NCBI GenBank assembly: GCA_016929095.1
Contig: JAFGJM010000015.1
Location: 62,001-126,000 of the forward strand
DNA length: 64,000 nt
Direction: 5' to 3'
Source: Anaerolineales bacterium
Lineage (GTDB): Bacteria; Chloroflexota; Anaerolineae; Anaerolineales; UBA4823
In this document: positions 18,677 through 27,509 of the stretch, one piece after another
How positions within the stretch are numbered: the stretch's first letter is position 1
Layout: every line of letters starts with the position of its first letter
The notes under the pieces: generated by a model
Told to the model about the DNA's origin: nothing
What the model saw: the letters and a program-made list of their open reading frames with translations, nothing else
The model's database searches: none
Made by a program: the position numbers and the translations under genes

Positions 18677-18770
18677 CTGTCATCCTGAGCGCAGCGAAGG
18701 ATCTATCATTTCCAAAAAAGAGATGTTTCGCATTTCCTTCGCTTCGCTCAGGAAATCGCTCAACACGACA
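18677..18770. repeat. interspersed repeat, diverged copy 3
   Basis: CTGTCATCCTGAGCGCAGCG opens as in copies 1 and 2, but the right half differs (CTTCGCTTCGCTCAGGAAAT ... CACGACA). The ends are still inverted in character (CTGAGCG / CGCTCAG). The element at 4145-4267 shares this interior vocabulary. Confidence 0.6.
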
Positions 18771-18820
18771 AAAAAGGGCTTCCATAATTATCCCAAAGTT
18801 TTTTATTCACTGCAATTAAT

Positions 18821-18850
18821 AAAAAACGCGCCCTGTGCGGTGAGGGCGCG
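18821..18850 (-). terminator. intrinsic terminator, minus strand
   Basis: On the minus strand CGCGCCCT, an 8-base loop and AGGGCGCG are followed directly by TTTTTTATTAATT. The perfect GC-rich stem and six T's make a strong intrinsic terminator. No long minus-strand gene precedes it before 19575, so it probably ends the short transcript of the 33-codon ORF just upstream. Confidence 0.7.
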
Positions 18851-18871
18851 CAGAACTCACCACAAAGGGTT

Positions 18872-18973
18872 TCATTTGCAAATGTAATAATAGATTACTT
18901 CAATCATGGACTGATTATAATGAATTTCCACCAATTGAGCAAGAATTTCCGGAGTGTTATTGCCTCTTAACAA
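18872..18973 (-). CDS. candidate small protein (33 residues)
   Basis: An open frame from TTG 18973 to TGA 18872 encodes a peptide that starts LLRGNNTPEILAQLVE-like and ends in a tyrosine-rich hydrophobic tail (IEVIYYYICK). A strong terminator lies 21 bases after the stop, and -10-like boxes (TATAAA 18987-18982, TATACT 18979-18974) lie just upstream, so the unit has the shape of a small gene. The start codon is uncertain and no Shine-Dalgarno fits TTG; a leaderless start or a non-coding RNA is equally possible. No family recognised. The LRGNN string recurs in the small frame at 62743-62937. Confidence 0.33.
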   Translation of the reverse strand: MLRGNNTPEILAQLVEIHYNQSMIEVIYYYICK

Positions 18974-19008
18974 AGTATAGCTTTATACTTCGCTGAAATA
19001 TATTCCCG

Positions 19009-19017
19009 TGCTATAAT
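19009..19017 (+). promoter_or_regulatory. extended -10 promoter of the HNH gene, near-leaderless
   Basis: TG-C-TATAAT (19009-19017) is a perfect extended -10 box ending nine bases before ATG 19027, so transcription should start within about three bases of the start codon. No ribosome binding site fits in between. A weak -35 (TTCGCT, 18989) is present. Confidence 0.6.
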
Positions 19018-19026
19018 TCTTCCATT

Positions 19027-19542
19027 ATGGAGGTGTCCCTGCATACGCCCGTATTGGTGCTAAACGCCAATTTCGAGCCGATCAACGTGTGTACTACCCG
19101 CCGCGCCATTGGATTGATCCTGAACGGAAAAGCCAACCTGGTAATGAATGGGCGTGGGGAGATCAAAACCGTTTCATCTTCGTTTCCCCGTCCATCCATC
19201 ATCCGCCTGGAGAAAATGATCAAGCGTCCCCGGTTGCGAGTGCGGCTCACCAAGCGGGAAATTTTACGGCGCGACAATTTTACCTGTCAGTATTGCGGGC
19301 AGCGGGTAACAAATCTCACCATCGACCATGTTATTCCCCGCCACCTGGGCGGAGAACATTCGTGGGACAACCTGGTAACAGCCTGCCCTGCCTGTAACCA
19401 TCGCAAAGGCAGCCATACTCTGGAACAGGTGCACATGAAACCCATCACGACACCTCAGGAGCCTCCAACATCGGCGCAATATCTATTCGCCCGCCATGTC
19501 GGCGATAATGATGAGTGGATACCGTTTATCGATGGCTGGTAA
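19027..19542 (+). CDS. HNH endonuclease-like protein
   Basis: A 171-residue protein of the small HNH family common in Chloroflexota and cyanobacteria. The N-terminal 70 residues (TPVLVLNANFEPINVC...RRAIGLILNGKA) are a conserved extension; the nuclease core has a zinc pair CQYCG, the HNH His in LTIDHVIPRHLGG, Asn in WDNLVTAC and a second zinc pair CPACNHRKG. It could nick or cut DNA; the biological role is not established for this subfamily. It stands alone on the plus strand, with no methyltransferase beside it, so a classical restriction role is not supported. Confidence 0.88.
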   Translation: MEVSLHTPVLVLNANFEPINVCTTRRAIGLILNGKANLVMNGRGEIKTVSSSFPRPSIIRLEKMIKRPRLRVRLTKREILRRDNFTCQYCGQRVTNLTIDHVIPRHLGGEHSWDNLVTACPACNHRKGSHTLEQVHMKPITTPQEPPTSAQYLFARHVGDNDEWIPFIDGW

Positions 19543-19574
19543 ACAAAGGCTTACAAATAATTCCCCCACGAAAA

Positions 19575-20330
19575 CTAAAACGGAATCTCCATAAAATCTT
19601 TTGCCAGGGCAACCTCCCCGGAGAATGTGGTCTGGGCTTGTGGGATCAAACTTTGCGAATCGAAATCTCCGGTTGGGTAATGGATCAAATACAAGCGTTT
19701 CACACCCGCCTGTGCAGCGATCTCGCCTGCCTGGCTGGCGGAAGTGTGACCCAGGATTTCACCAGCAGCTTCATGAATCAATATATTCGCGCCCGTGGCT
19801 AAATTCACCACCGATGGACAGGGGGCTGTATCGCAGGAATACGCCACTACCGCCTGATTGGAAAGATGTTCGATCCGCAGTCCAATATTTGGGATCAAGT
19901 GAGAAACCGGTGTGGAATATATTTTGATTTCATCGGTTGCCAATACCGGTGTCATTTCACCTTCTTGCAAATAATGAAAGTGAACGGGGAAAAATTTCGG
20001 CCAGTTATTCCAATCGAAAGCATCCATCATCCTGTTCACCCGATCCAGAGTATGCTGCAATCCGTAAATATCCAGGGGCGCTTTACGCCCTAAAAGCCAC
20101 ATATTCATGATCAATGTTGGAAAACCGGAAACGTGATCGGGGTGAAAATGGGTCAGGATGATATCGGTGAGTTCCTCCAAAGCGACGCCAACCTGACGTA
20201 AACGCAGGGTCGGGCTGTTTCCGCAATCGATCAAAATTGCCCGTTTATTTGAAACAATGACCATGTGCGTATTCTCGTGCTTTTCATCCGGTATTGCGTT
20301 GGAAGATCCTAATATGATTAATTTTGTCAC
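19575..20330 (-). CDS. metallo-beta-lactamase-fold hydrolase
   Basis: A hydrolase of about 251 residues related to RNase Z/arylsulfatase-like MBL proteins. It opens with KLIILGSSNAIPD, then the two-metal motif THFHPDHVSG, a conserved Asp/His later (SCDTAPCPS, HEAAGE, HTSASQAGEIA) and the closing YLIHYPTGD. GTG 20330 is chosen: it begins at the family start, has GAGAGG about ten bases upstream and clears the end of the permease gene by 31 bases; the open frame itself runs a further 56 codons into that gene. Substrate unknown. Last gene of the long minus-strand run. Confidence 0.85.
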   Translation of the reverse strand: MTKLIILGSSNAIPDEKHENTHMVIVSNKRAILIDCGNSPTLRLRQVGVALEELTDIILTHFHPDHVSGFPTLIMNMWLLGRKAPLDIYGLQHTLDRVNRMMDAFDWNNWPKFFPVHFHYLQEGEMTPVLATDEIKIYSTPVSHLIPNIGLRIEHLSNQAVVAYSCDTAPCPSVVNLATGANILIHEAAGEILGHTSASQAGEIAAQAGVKRLYLIHYPTGDFDSQSLIPQAQTTFSGEVALAKDFMEIPF

Positions 20331-20361
20331 AACCAATTTGCCTCTCAGTTCTCCAAATTTA

Positions 20362-21819
20362 TTACGACCCCAAAAGCAATACCGCGATTTGCGGAGTAAC
20401 CAGAACTTCAATCGTAGCCGCAACCAATAACAGAGGTAACACCAATCCCAGAACAAGTTTCGTACAATCTGCGAATGCAAACAGCCATGCTTCGCCAACA
20501 GTTTTATTCTGGGTGGGGGCTAACAACACCCCGCCCAGTTGAAGAATACTCGCGCCAACGATAACCAGAGCCGGGATTTCAAAAATTCCATGCGGCAATA
20601 CCAGAGCCGTGAAAAACATTATCGGAGATAACCCCACATTGGCGACATTAGCCATGAAATATCCGATAACCGCCAGGGGAAGCATTAATATCAATACACC
20701 CAGTACACCAAAAGTAAAAATACCCAGCGCTATTGCCAAAGCAATCACACGCAGGTTATGCAGCCAAACCATCCCAATCCCGCTGACAGAGAAAAATCGT
20801 ACGGCTTCTAATCCCTCAATAAATCCCCGATCCAGGTTATTTAGATTAAGGATATCAGGAGGAAGCGTGAATATTTTTGCCTGAGTGGTACCCACCCAAA
20901 TCCCGGCAACCATTAAGCAACTCACGATGATCAAGGGTATCCAAAGGCGTTGTAAAGTTCGTCGGATTTCAAGCCGATACCAATCGATCGGATTACGCGC
21001 CACGCCAATGAATGCAGATTTAAAGACACGCCACCCCCACTTGATGTTGAGAACATCCAGTTCGCGGCCTAATAATTCTTCGCGGTTAAAATGGGCTACG
21101 CCGGAACGCACCAGCATTACAGTAATCATGGCTTCGCCAAATATTACCCACCACAATACTGAATAACGCGCCCAAAACATGATAATGGCTTCCCCTTGGA
21201 TCAACAGTGCAACCGGAATGATGATAAATGAAGCCAATAAATTTGCAGCCCTTACTGACGTTGTTTGAGCAGAAATCACCACGGCGCCGCTCACCATCAA
21301 TATCGCTTGCATGGTGGTGAGCAGCACGACTTCCAACAATAAAATAGGCGCCGGCGTCCAACCCACCTGAGCATACACCCCTATCAGGTAAACGATAATA
21401 CCCATATAGCTGGCGGCTAAAGGCGGCGCCATAGAAGCCAATAATTTCCCCATATATAATTGCCAATCTTCGAGCGGGCTGCTCAATAAGGGTTCGATAC
21501 TCAGCCGTTCTTTTTCTCCCACAAAACTTTCCAGGGCGATCACCAGCGATACCGAAATGGGGAAAAATCCAACCACCATTAACAAAAAGGGAATCAAACG
21601 CTCGGCTACAATCGGCGCGCCGTATTTTTGCACGAAATTCACAGCCTGTGCGGCGGTAAAATTCATCAACCAGGGGAAGAATAAAGTCAATGCGGCGACA
21701 GGAAAGATGATGCGCCAATCACGGAATTGGTCGCGCACTTCTCGATTGGTAATGATCAACGCCGGCGTCATGCTTTTGCGAATATTTGCGGGTATCGCTT
21801 TTATCATCTCAACATCCAT
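20362..21819 (-). CDS. ABC-2 type transporter permease
   Basis: A 485-residue integral membrane protein. After a short cytoplasmic start with TNREVRDQFRDW there is a first helix, a large extracytoplasmic loop and clusters of helices through to the C-terminus (at least eight). ESFVGEKERLSIEPLLSSPL matches the conserved cytoplasmic coupling segment of ABC-2 exporters of the NatB/YhaP kind. It overlaps the ATPase gene by 11 bases, so the two certainly form one transporter operon. Transported substrate unknown. The C-terminal third, with many Gly/Leu helices, resembles SpoIIM-like membrane regions (inference). Confidence 0.85.
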   Translation of the reverse strand: MDVEMIKAIPANIRKSMTPALIITNREVRDQFRDWRIIFPVAALTLFFPWLMNFTAAQAVNFVQKYGAPIVAERLIPFLLMVVGFFPISVSLVIALESFVGEKERLSIEPLLSSPLEDWQLYMGKLLASMAPPLAASYMGIIVYLIGVYAQVGWTPAPILLLEVVLLTTMQAILMVSGAVVISAQTTSVRAANLLASFIIIPVALLIQGEAIIMFWARYSVLWWVIFGEAMITVMLVRSGVAHFNREELLGRELDVLNIKWGWRVFKSAFIGVARNPIDWYRLEIRRTLQRLWIPLIIVSCLMVAGIWVGTTQAKIFTLPPDILNLNNLDRGFIEGLEAVRFFSVSGIGMVWLHNLRVIALAIALGIFTFGVLGVLILMLPLAVIGYFMANVANVGLSPIMFFTALVLPHGIFEIPALVIVGASILQLGGVLLAPTQNKTVGEAWLFAFADCTKLVLGLVLPLLLVAATIEVLVTPQIAVLLLGS

Positions 21820-22756
21820 TTTGCGACTCTTTCTCCCGCCAGGTGTTGATCGCTGATAGATAGACCTGTTCCAGGCTGCGCGGTACTTCCTGAAGGGAGA
21901 TCACCTTCAGCCCTTCTTCGAGCAAATATCCCAAGATGACAGGGTTAACCTGGTCGGGATGCTCAGTGCGGTAACGTATCATATGGGCATCTGTGGAAGA
22001 TAAGGCAGCCCCCTGCGGTAATCGCAATGCTTTTCCATCCAACGCAGAAGCCAGACGCACTTCATATTCCGCTGAACCCAATAAAGTTTGTTTTAAACCG
22101 GAAGGCGACCCCCTGGCAATGATTTTTCCATGGCGAATAATAGCAATCTGGTCTGCCAGTTCTTCGGCTTCAGCCAGGTTGTGCGTACAAATAATGAAAG
22201 CCCGGCTTTCACTACGTAATCCCTGGATGAGTTCACGCACCAGGCGAGCACTCTCGGGATCCATAGCAGAGGTTGGTTCATCCAACAATAACACGGGAGG
22301 CTCGTGAATCAAAGCACGCGCCAATGCTAATTTCTGCCGCATTCCTTTTGAATACTCCCCCAATCGTTTCCGGCGGTCTTTATGCAATCCAAAGTTTTCG
22401 AGCAGATCATTGATGCGGGTAATACGGCGGTGAGGGTCAAGCCCGTAGAGTTTTCCAAAGAAATCCAGGTACTCATCCGCCGGCATACGGTTGTATAACC
22501 CATGCTGTTCGGTGAGCACGCCCACTGATGCACGCACCTGGGCAGGGTGGGAAACTACATCATATCCCGCGATCATCGCTGTTCCACGCGTCGGTTTTAA
22601 CACCGAGGTTAACATGCGTACGGTAGTAGTTTTTCCCGCCCCATTTGGCCCCAACAACGCCAATACCTGGCCTGGATTTACATCTAAATCCACGCCATCG
22701 ACAGCCCAAAACTGGTCGAACTGCTTACTAAGGTCTTGAGTCGAGATTACGTTCAT
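21809..22756 (-). CDS. ABC transporter ATP-binding protein
   Basis: The ATPase of the exporter: Walker A GPNGAGKTT, Q loop in VLTEQHGLY, signature YSKGMRQK (LSGGQ equivalent), Walker B VLLLDEPTSAMDP and the switch histidine in ICTHNLAEAEEL. A C-terminal 90-residue extension is of the type seen in CcmA/NatA-like exporters. ATG 22756 begins the family similarity (NVISTQDLSKQF); the frame stays open to 22807 but those codons do not match. It lies 78 bases after lgt and overlaps the permease. Confidence 0.93.
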   Translation of the reverse strand: MNVISTQDLSKQFDQFWAVDGVDLDVNPGQVLALLGPNGAGKTTTVRMLTSVLKPTRGTAMIAGYDVVSHPAQVRASVGVLTEQHGLYNRMPADEYLDFFGKLYGLDPHRRITRINDLLENFGLHKDRRKRLGEYSKGMRQKLALARALIHEPPVLLLDEPTSAMDPESARLVRELIQGLRSESRAFIICTHNLAEAEELADQIAIIRHGKIIARGSPSGLKQTLLGSAEYEVRLASALDGKALRLPQGAALSSTDAHMIRYRTEHPDQVNPVILGYLLEEGLKVISLQEVPRSLEQVYLSAINTWREKESQNGC

Positions 22757-22834
22757 TAAAGTTTGGTTAAATAATATACCGATAGGATGACCTTGCCAAT
22801 GAGACAACAGTCCTGTTAATCACCAGAACAGCAA

Positions 22835-23653
22835 TTATTCCGGATTAGCAGGAATATTGACTTGCGGCAACCGGTGTCTGAGGATTAATGCGATGATCGA
22901 ACACACCGCCACCACCAGCATCACGGTTTGATTAGCATTCAACCCGGCGATTTGAGAAGCGTCCAACCGTATAAACTCTAATAAGAAACGTCCTACCGGA
23001 TAAATTACCAGGTAAAGTAAAAATAGATCACCTTTCTTCAAGCGATCGGGAAAACGTCTGCCCAGCCAAAGCAAGAAGCCCATATTAGCAAAACTCCAGA
23101 TCGACTCATATAAAAACAATGGGTGGAAATATTCGTATTCTTGATAACCGGGTAACCGCCGCCCAGGATCGATGAATATTGCCCAAGGTAAATCTGTGGG
23201 CGCCCCGTATAATTCCTGATTGAAAAAATTCCCCCACCGCCCAATGGCTTGCCCTAAAGCTAGGCTTGGGGATACGATATCCGTCCATAAAGGAAAATCC
23301 ATGGAATATTTCCGAGAATACCAGTAAAGCGCCACCAATCCACCGATCACCGCGCCAGGAATGCCCAACCCGCCATTGCGAATATTGATCAAGTCCAAAG
23401 GATGGGTTAAATAAAATGTCGTGGTGATACCTTGTTCAACCATCGATTGGGGAGGGGAGAATATGTGCCATATACGCGCCCCGATAACGCCACCGATCAT
23501 CAGCCAAACCAGAATATCCCACACCCGATCGCCATCCTCGCCTCTGCGACGCGCTTCGTATGAAGCTAACCAGGCTGCCAAAAGGATGCCGGAAGTTATG
23601 ATAATTCCATAAAAGTATATTTTAAATGATCCAATAAAAAATCCATCAGGCAT
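22835..23653 (-). CDS. lgt: Lgt, prolipoprotein diacylglyceryl transferase
   Basis: A 272-residue membrane enzyme that moves a diacylglyceryl group from phosphatidylglycerol to the lipobox cysteine of prolipoproteins. About seven helices; seen are the GxRxWH element (GARIWHIF), IRNGGLGIPGAVIGG and the signature GRWGNFFNQELYG with the catalytic-site Arg/Asn/Glu. The length is normal. It lies 19 bases downstream of the CDP-alcohol transferase gene, pairing lipid synthesis with lipoprotein maturation. The lipoprotein at 7.1-7.8 kb would be a client. Confidence 0.95.
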   Translation of the reverse strand: MPDGFFIGSFKIYFYGIIITSGILLAAWLASYEARRRGEDGDRVWDILVWLMIGGVIGARIWHIFSPPQSMVEQGITTTFYLTHPLDLINIRNGGLGIPGAVIGGLVALYWYSRKYSMDFPLWTDIVSPSLALGQAIGRWGNFFNQELYGAPTDLPWAIFIDPGRRLPGYQEYEYFHPLFLYESIWSFANMGFLLWLGRRFPDRLKKGDLFLLYLVIYPVGRFLLEFIRLDASQIAGLNANQTVMLVVAVCSIIALILRHRLPQVNIPANPE

Positions 23654-23672
23654 TGTTTACCTCGCAAAACAA

Positions 23673-24323
23673 TTATAGTTTATGAGCTTTCTGGCGTACA
23701 TCCCAAATCCGCTGGATAGCCGTTACATTCGCTAATATGGCAATAATCCATAATGATACTTTTGGAATATTGAAAACCAATCCTGGCACAAGCACCAGAT
23801 AGCGTTCCATGCGGGTTAGTATCCCCACTTTCGTTTCATGTCCTAATGACTGTGCACGCGCCCGCACATAGGACACCAACACCGAGCCAGCCGCCGCGAG
23901 ATAAGCCAGTACCACATATAACCAATCATTTTGTTGCTGAAAATAATAAATCAATCCCCCGAAAATGACCAGTTCCGAATAGCGGTCAGTTACCGAATCG
24001 ACAAAAGCGCCGAATTCAGTGGGCTCACCGCGTAAACGCGCCATTGCGCCGTCTAAAGCGTCGATCGGGCCCATCAAAAGGATGACAATACCGCCCCAAA
24101 ATATCTCTCCCCGCGCCAATAGCAATGCGCCAATGGTGTTGCCCAATAGACCAAAAATGGTCACGGTATTGGGGTAGATACCAAGTTTAGTCAAGAATTT
24201 TGCGGGTTGAATTAATATCCAGCCAAATTTGATCCGCGCTTGGTCGGTGAGGCTGATGCGGGTTTTTGTCTCTGCTATGCGTTCGCTCAATCGTTTACCT
24301 GCCTTCCTAATCTTCATCTTCAT
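23673..24323 (-). CDS. CDP-alcohol phosphatidyltransferase
   Basis: A 216-residue membrane enzyme with a complete CDP-alcohol motif: DALDGAMAR, eight residues, G, three residues, D, three residues, D (ending FVDSVTD). This class joins a CDP-diacylglycerol headgroup acceptor, for example glycerol-phosphate or inositol-phosphate, forming the phospholipid. Which headgroup is used is undecided; the N-terminal KAGKRLSERIAE helix and actinobacterial-like layout favour a PgsA- or PIP-synthase-like enzyme (inference). It overlaps ftsK by 17 bases. Confidence 0.88.
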   Translation of the reverse strand: MKMKIRKAGKRLSERIAETKTRISLTDQARIKFGWILIQPAKFLTKLGIYPNTVTIFGLLGNTIGALLLARGEIFWGGIVILLMGPIDALDGAMARLRGEPTEFGAFVDSVTDRYSELVIFGGLIYYFQQQNDWLYVVLAYLAAAGSVLVSYVRARAQSLGHETKVGILTRMERYLVLVPGLVFNIPKVSLWIIAILANVTAIQRIWDVRQKAHKL

Positions 24324-26559
24324 CTTTGGAAATTAATACCTGTCTTTCGCGCCCACTTCCCGGACCAACCACCCCCAATTCTTCCAATTCATCGATCAGG
24401 CGGGCAGCACGCGGAAAACCTATACGCAGCCGCCTTTGCAGCAGTGAGGCGCTGGCGCGCTGTGTTTCGCGTACAATATCAATGGCTTTCTCGATTAAAT
24501 CATCCCGGTCTGCTAAAATCGCTTCTTCTTTTAGCATCTCTTCCCAGGGAGGCAACTCGCTCTCTTTTTGCGGGAAAGACTTCTGCCAAAATGTGATCAC
24601 TTTTTCAACCTCCTGGTCGGTGACCATCACACCCTGGGCTCGAATTGGCCCCGATGCCTCCGGAGGTAAAAAGAGCATATCACCGTGCCCCAGCAAAGTT
24701 TCGGCACCGGCGCTGTCGAGGATTACCCGGGAATCAACCGATGATGCTACCGCAAAGGAAAGCCTGGCTGGGAAATTGGCTTTGATCAAACCAGTCACCA
24801 CATCGGTGCTGGGACGTTGTGTGGCGACGATCAAATGGATGCCGGTGGCACGCGCCATTTGTGCCAGACGAATCAAAGCCGGTTCGGTTTGCTCCGGCGC
24901 CGACATCATGAGATCCGCCAGCTCATCGACCAAGATCACGATGTGCGGCAGGGGCTGCTCGCCTTTGCGTTTGCGCATCTTTCGGTTATAGGTATCCAGA
25001 TTGCGGGAGTGAGTCACCTCCAGCAACCGATAACGCCGATCCATTTCCGTGACAGCCCAGCGTAGCACGCCGAGAATCCGCTCAAGATTTGTCTCTACGG
25101 TTCCGTATAAATGGGGTAATCCGTTGAAACGGATCAACTCTACCATTTTCGGGTCGATCATGACCAATCGTAAATCCTCAGGAGCGTTATTCATTACCAG
25201 GCAGGTCGTCAGCGCGGCAATACACACTGATTTTCCCGAGCCGGTGGTGCCGGCAATTAACAAGTGCGGCATACGCGCCAAATCCGTGACCACCGGTTGA
25301 CCGGAAACATCTCTGCCTAAGGCAATGGCTAAAGGCGCTCCGACTTTATAAAAAGCCTCCGTTTGCAATATCGGTCGCAATCTTACCACCGTCGAACGAG
25401 AATTGGGCACCTCGATGCCAATGTACGGCCTCCCCGGTACCGGCGCTTCAATTCTAAGACGCTCGGCAGATAACGCTAATGCCAGGTCTCGATTTAATGA
25501 GGCGATTTGAGCTACGCGGACTTTTTGACGGTTGCTATCTCCATCACCGTTCCCCTTTTCCAAAAAACCTGGTTCAACCGCAAATTGGGTCACCGTTGGT
25601 CCAATGCGATAGCTGATCACTTTGGCGGGGATACCAAATTCAGACAACGTTTTTTCGATCAACCCGGCGGATAAATTGATATGGCGTTCATCTGGTCGAT
25701 TGGCATGTTCATGAACCAATAATTCCAGAGGCGGCAGGCGATCGTCGCGCGGGGGCGGGTTGACAGGTTTTGTTCCTATCTCCTCCTTTTTGGGAATATG
25801 GAACTTTTTCCGAAATTCGGCAGGTAGTTTTACCACGCGCTTCTTTCCTGCCGCGTTCACAGTTTGAACTGACTCCTCCCCTTCAAAAGGCGCAACGCTG
25901 ACTGCCGGTCCCAAACCCAACTCTTCAGCGCCAAAATCCATGGATTGCTGGCTTTCCTTCTTTATCCAACGCGAGAAAGCGCGCCACAATCCTAAGGCTG
26001 AAAAACCAAAGATCAAGATCAACACAATTAAAACCAATATGTGGATAACTTTCCCCGCAACACCCAATGGGTTAAAAATCAATTCGCCGATATGGGCTAA
26101 AGCCCATCCGATGCGCCCGCCGTCCAAACCGGCGTCTGCTCGGTCGAAAGAATAACCCCCTATGACAGCCATGAGTGCGATACTGCAAAATGCGACGACC
26201 TCCGTAGCAAATACACGCCCCCAGGCAGAAGCATCCATGCGAAAAGTGTGATGCCTGAGCATGATCATGCCGCCAACAACTCCGGCTACCACTACCCACA
26301 AACTTCCCCAACCACACCACAACGTTAGAAACTGAGTCCAGCGGTTTAATAACCCGCCAGTTAGATCAGGCAATATAATAGCCAGGAAGGTCATTAAAGC
26401 AAAAGCTAAAGCCAATACGCCCCCTACATCCCAACCATAATGTTGCAGTGTATTCTTGAGCCGCGTAATCAAGGGAAATGAATCGGCAGGGGATTCTCCT
26501 TCCGGTTTGGCTGAGAATTGGCTTCTTGATGATTTTAATGGCTGTTCCTGGCGATTCAT
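24307..26559 (-). CDS. ftsK: FtsK/SpoIIIE DNA translocase
   Basis: A 750-residue membrane-anchored motor that pumps chromosomal DNA through the closing septum. The N-terminus has about four helices (residues 40-190), then a linker with GPAVSVAPFEGEE, then the motor: alpha domain INLSAGLIEKTLSEFGI, Walker A AGTTGSGKSV, DPKMVELIRFNGLPHLYG, Walker B VILVDELADLMM, QRPSTDVVTG. A C-terminal gamma winged helix (QRRLRIGFPRAARLIDELEELGVVG) reads KOPS-like sites in the family. Complete. Overlaps the next gene at both ends, four bases with EamA upstream. Confidence 0.96.
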   Translation of the reverse strand: MNRQEQPLKSSRSQFSAKPEGESPADSFPLITRLKNTLQHYGWDVGGVLALAFALMTFLAIILPDLTGGLLNRWTQFLTLWCGWGSLWVVVAGVVGGMIMLRHHTFRMDASAWGRVFATEVVAFCSIALMAVIGGYSFDRADAGLDGGRIGWALAHIGELIFNPLGVAGKVIHILVLIVLILIFGFSALGLWRAFSRWIKKESQQSMDFGAEELGLGPAVSVAPFEGEESVQTVNAAGKKRVVKLPAEFRKKFHIPKKEEIGTKPVNPPPRDDRLPPLELLVHEHANRPDERHINLSAGLIEKTLSEFGIPAKVISYRIGPTVTQFAVEPGFLEKGNGDGDSNRQKVRVAQIASLNRDLALALSAERLRIEAPVPGRPYIGIEVPNSRSTVVRLRPILQTEAFYKVGAPLAIALGRDVSGQPVVTDLARMPHLLIAGTTGSGKSVCIAALTTCLVMNNAPEDLRLVMIDPKMVELIRFNGLPHLYGTVETNLERILGVLRWAVTEMDRRYRLLEVTHSRNLDTYNRKMRKRKGEQPLPHIVILVDELADLMMSAPEQTEPALIRLAQMARATGIHLIVATQRPSTDVVTGLIKANFPARLSFAVASSVDSRVILDSAGAETLLGHGDMLFLPPEASGPIRAQGVMVTDQEVEKVITFWQKSFPQKESELPPWEEMLKEEAILADRDDLIEKAIDIVRETQRASASLLQRRLRIGFPRAARLIDELEELGVVGPGSGRERQVLISKDEDED

Positions 26560-27509
26560 GAGTGATTTATTTGCTCTTTCTCGCTTTTTGATGCCAGATA
26601 AATACCGGCTAAAATAAGTATAGCACCAAAAATCTTCAAACCTCCGGGGGTTTCATGCAAAACTATATAAGCCAGGATGGTAGAACCGACCGGCTCGCCT
26701 AATACCGATATAGATACATAAACAGCCGACAAATATTTCAACGCCCAATTAAAGCTTGTATGACCCAGCAATTGCGGAACAAGTGCCAAAAGAACAAACC
26801 AAAGGTATGTTCTTGCAGAATATGGATAGGGTTGATGACCAGCCATGAACATAATGATGATCAGCACTATAGCAGCCATACTATATACCAAAAAAATATA
26901 GGTTATCAGCGACATTCTCACGCGCAATCGCCTGCCAATCAACATGTAACACGCCGCCATAATAGCTCCGGTCAGGGCTAATGCATCACCCCAAAATGCT
27001 TTTCCGCGGATGAATTCAATCAATGGCGGGCATTTCACCTGCCAGCCGATAATTTGACATGTATCGCTTAACCCTACAATCACACCGCCTGCCAGAGCTA
27101 TCGCCATCCCCAACAGCATCAATCGTGAAATGGATTCTTTTATTGTAAATGGTGATAATAACATTACCCAAAGGGGAATGGTGGCGACCAATACCACCGA
27201 ACTGGCAACACTGGTATACTCCAGAGAGCTAATCCAGGCAGCAAAATGCAGCGCCAGAAAAAATCCCGAGGCTAAAGCTAACAATACATCACGGCGAGAT
27301 AAGCGGGAAATTTCTTTACGATGTTTGAAAAAAGCTACCGGGGCAAGGACCAGGCTGGAGAGGGTCAAGCGATAAGCGGCGATCACCAGGGAAGGCGATT
27401 CTTCTTGCGCAAAGCGCACAAATATCGAGGCTGTCGAAACTGCCAGAATGCCAATGAATAATCCCAATAATGGGGAAATGGTTTTATGGTCAGGTTTGGT
27501 TTTCATCAA
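26556..27509 (-). CDS. EamA/DMT-family transporter
   Basis: A 317-residue integral membrane protein with ten predicted helices in two EamA halves (ISPLLGLFIGILAVSTASIFVRFAQ ... GHTSFNWALKYLSAVYVSISVLGEPVGSTI). The conserved Pro/Glu-containing ends of each half are present. Members export or import amino acids and other metabolites; no substrate can be assigned. It overlaps sodX by four bases and ftsK by four bases, a sign of translational coupling. Confidence 0.88.
   Translation of the reverse strand: MMKTKPDHKTISPLLGLFIGILAVSTASIFVRFAQEESPSLVIAAYRLTLSSLVLAPVAFFKHRKEISRLSRRDVLLALASGFFLALHFAAWISSLEYTSVASSVVLVATIPLWVMLLSPFTIKESISRLMLLGMAIALAGGVIVGLSDTCQIIGWQVKCPPLIEFIRGKAFWGDALALTGAIMAACYMLIGRRLRVRMSLITYIFLVYSMAAIVLIIIMFMAGHQPYPYSARTYLWFVLLALVPQLLGHTSFNWALKYLSAVYVSISVLGEPVGSTILAYIVLHETPGGLKIFGAILILAGIYLASKSEKEQINHS

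Noticed and set aside
20331-20498. N-terminal extension of the MBL hydrolase
   Set aside because: These 56 codons overlap the permease gene and are rich in Trp/Cys/Leu, whereas the fold begins right after GTG 20330.
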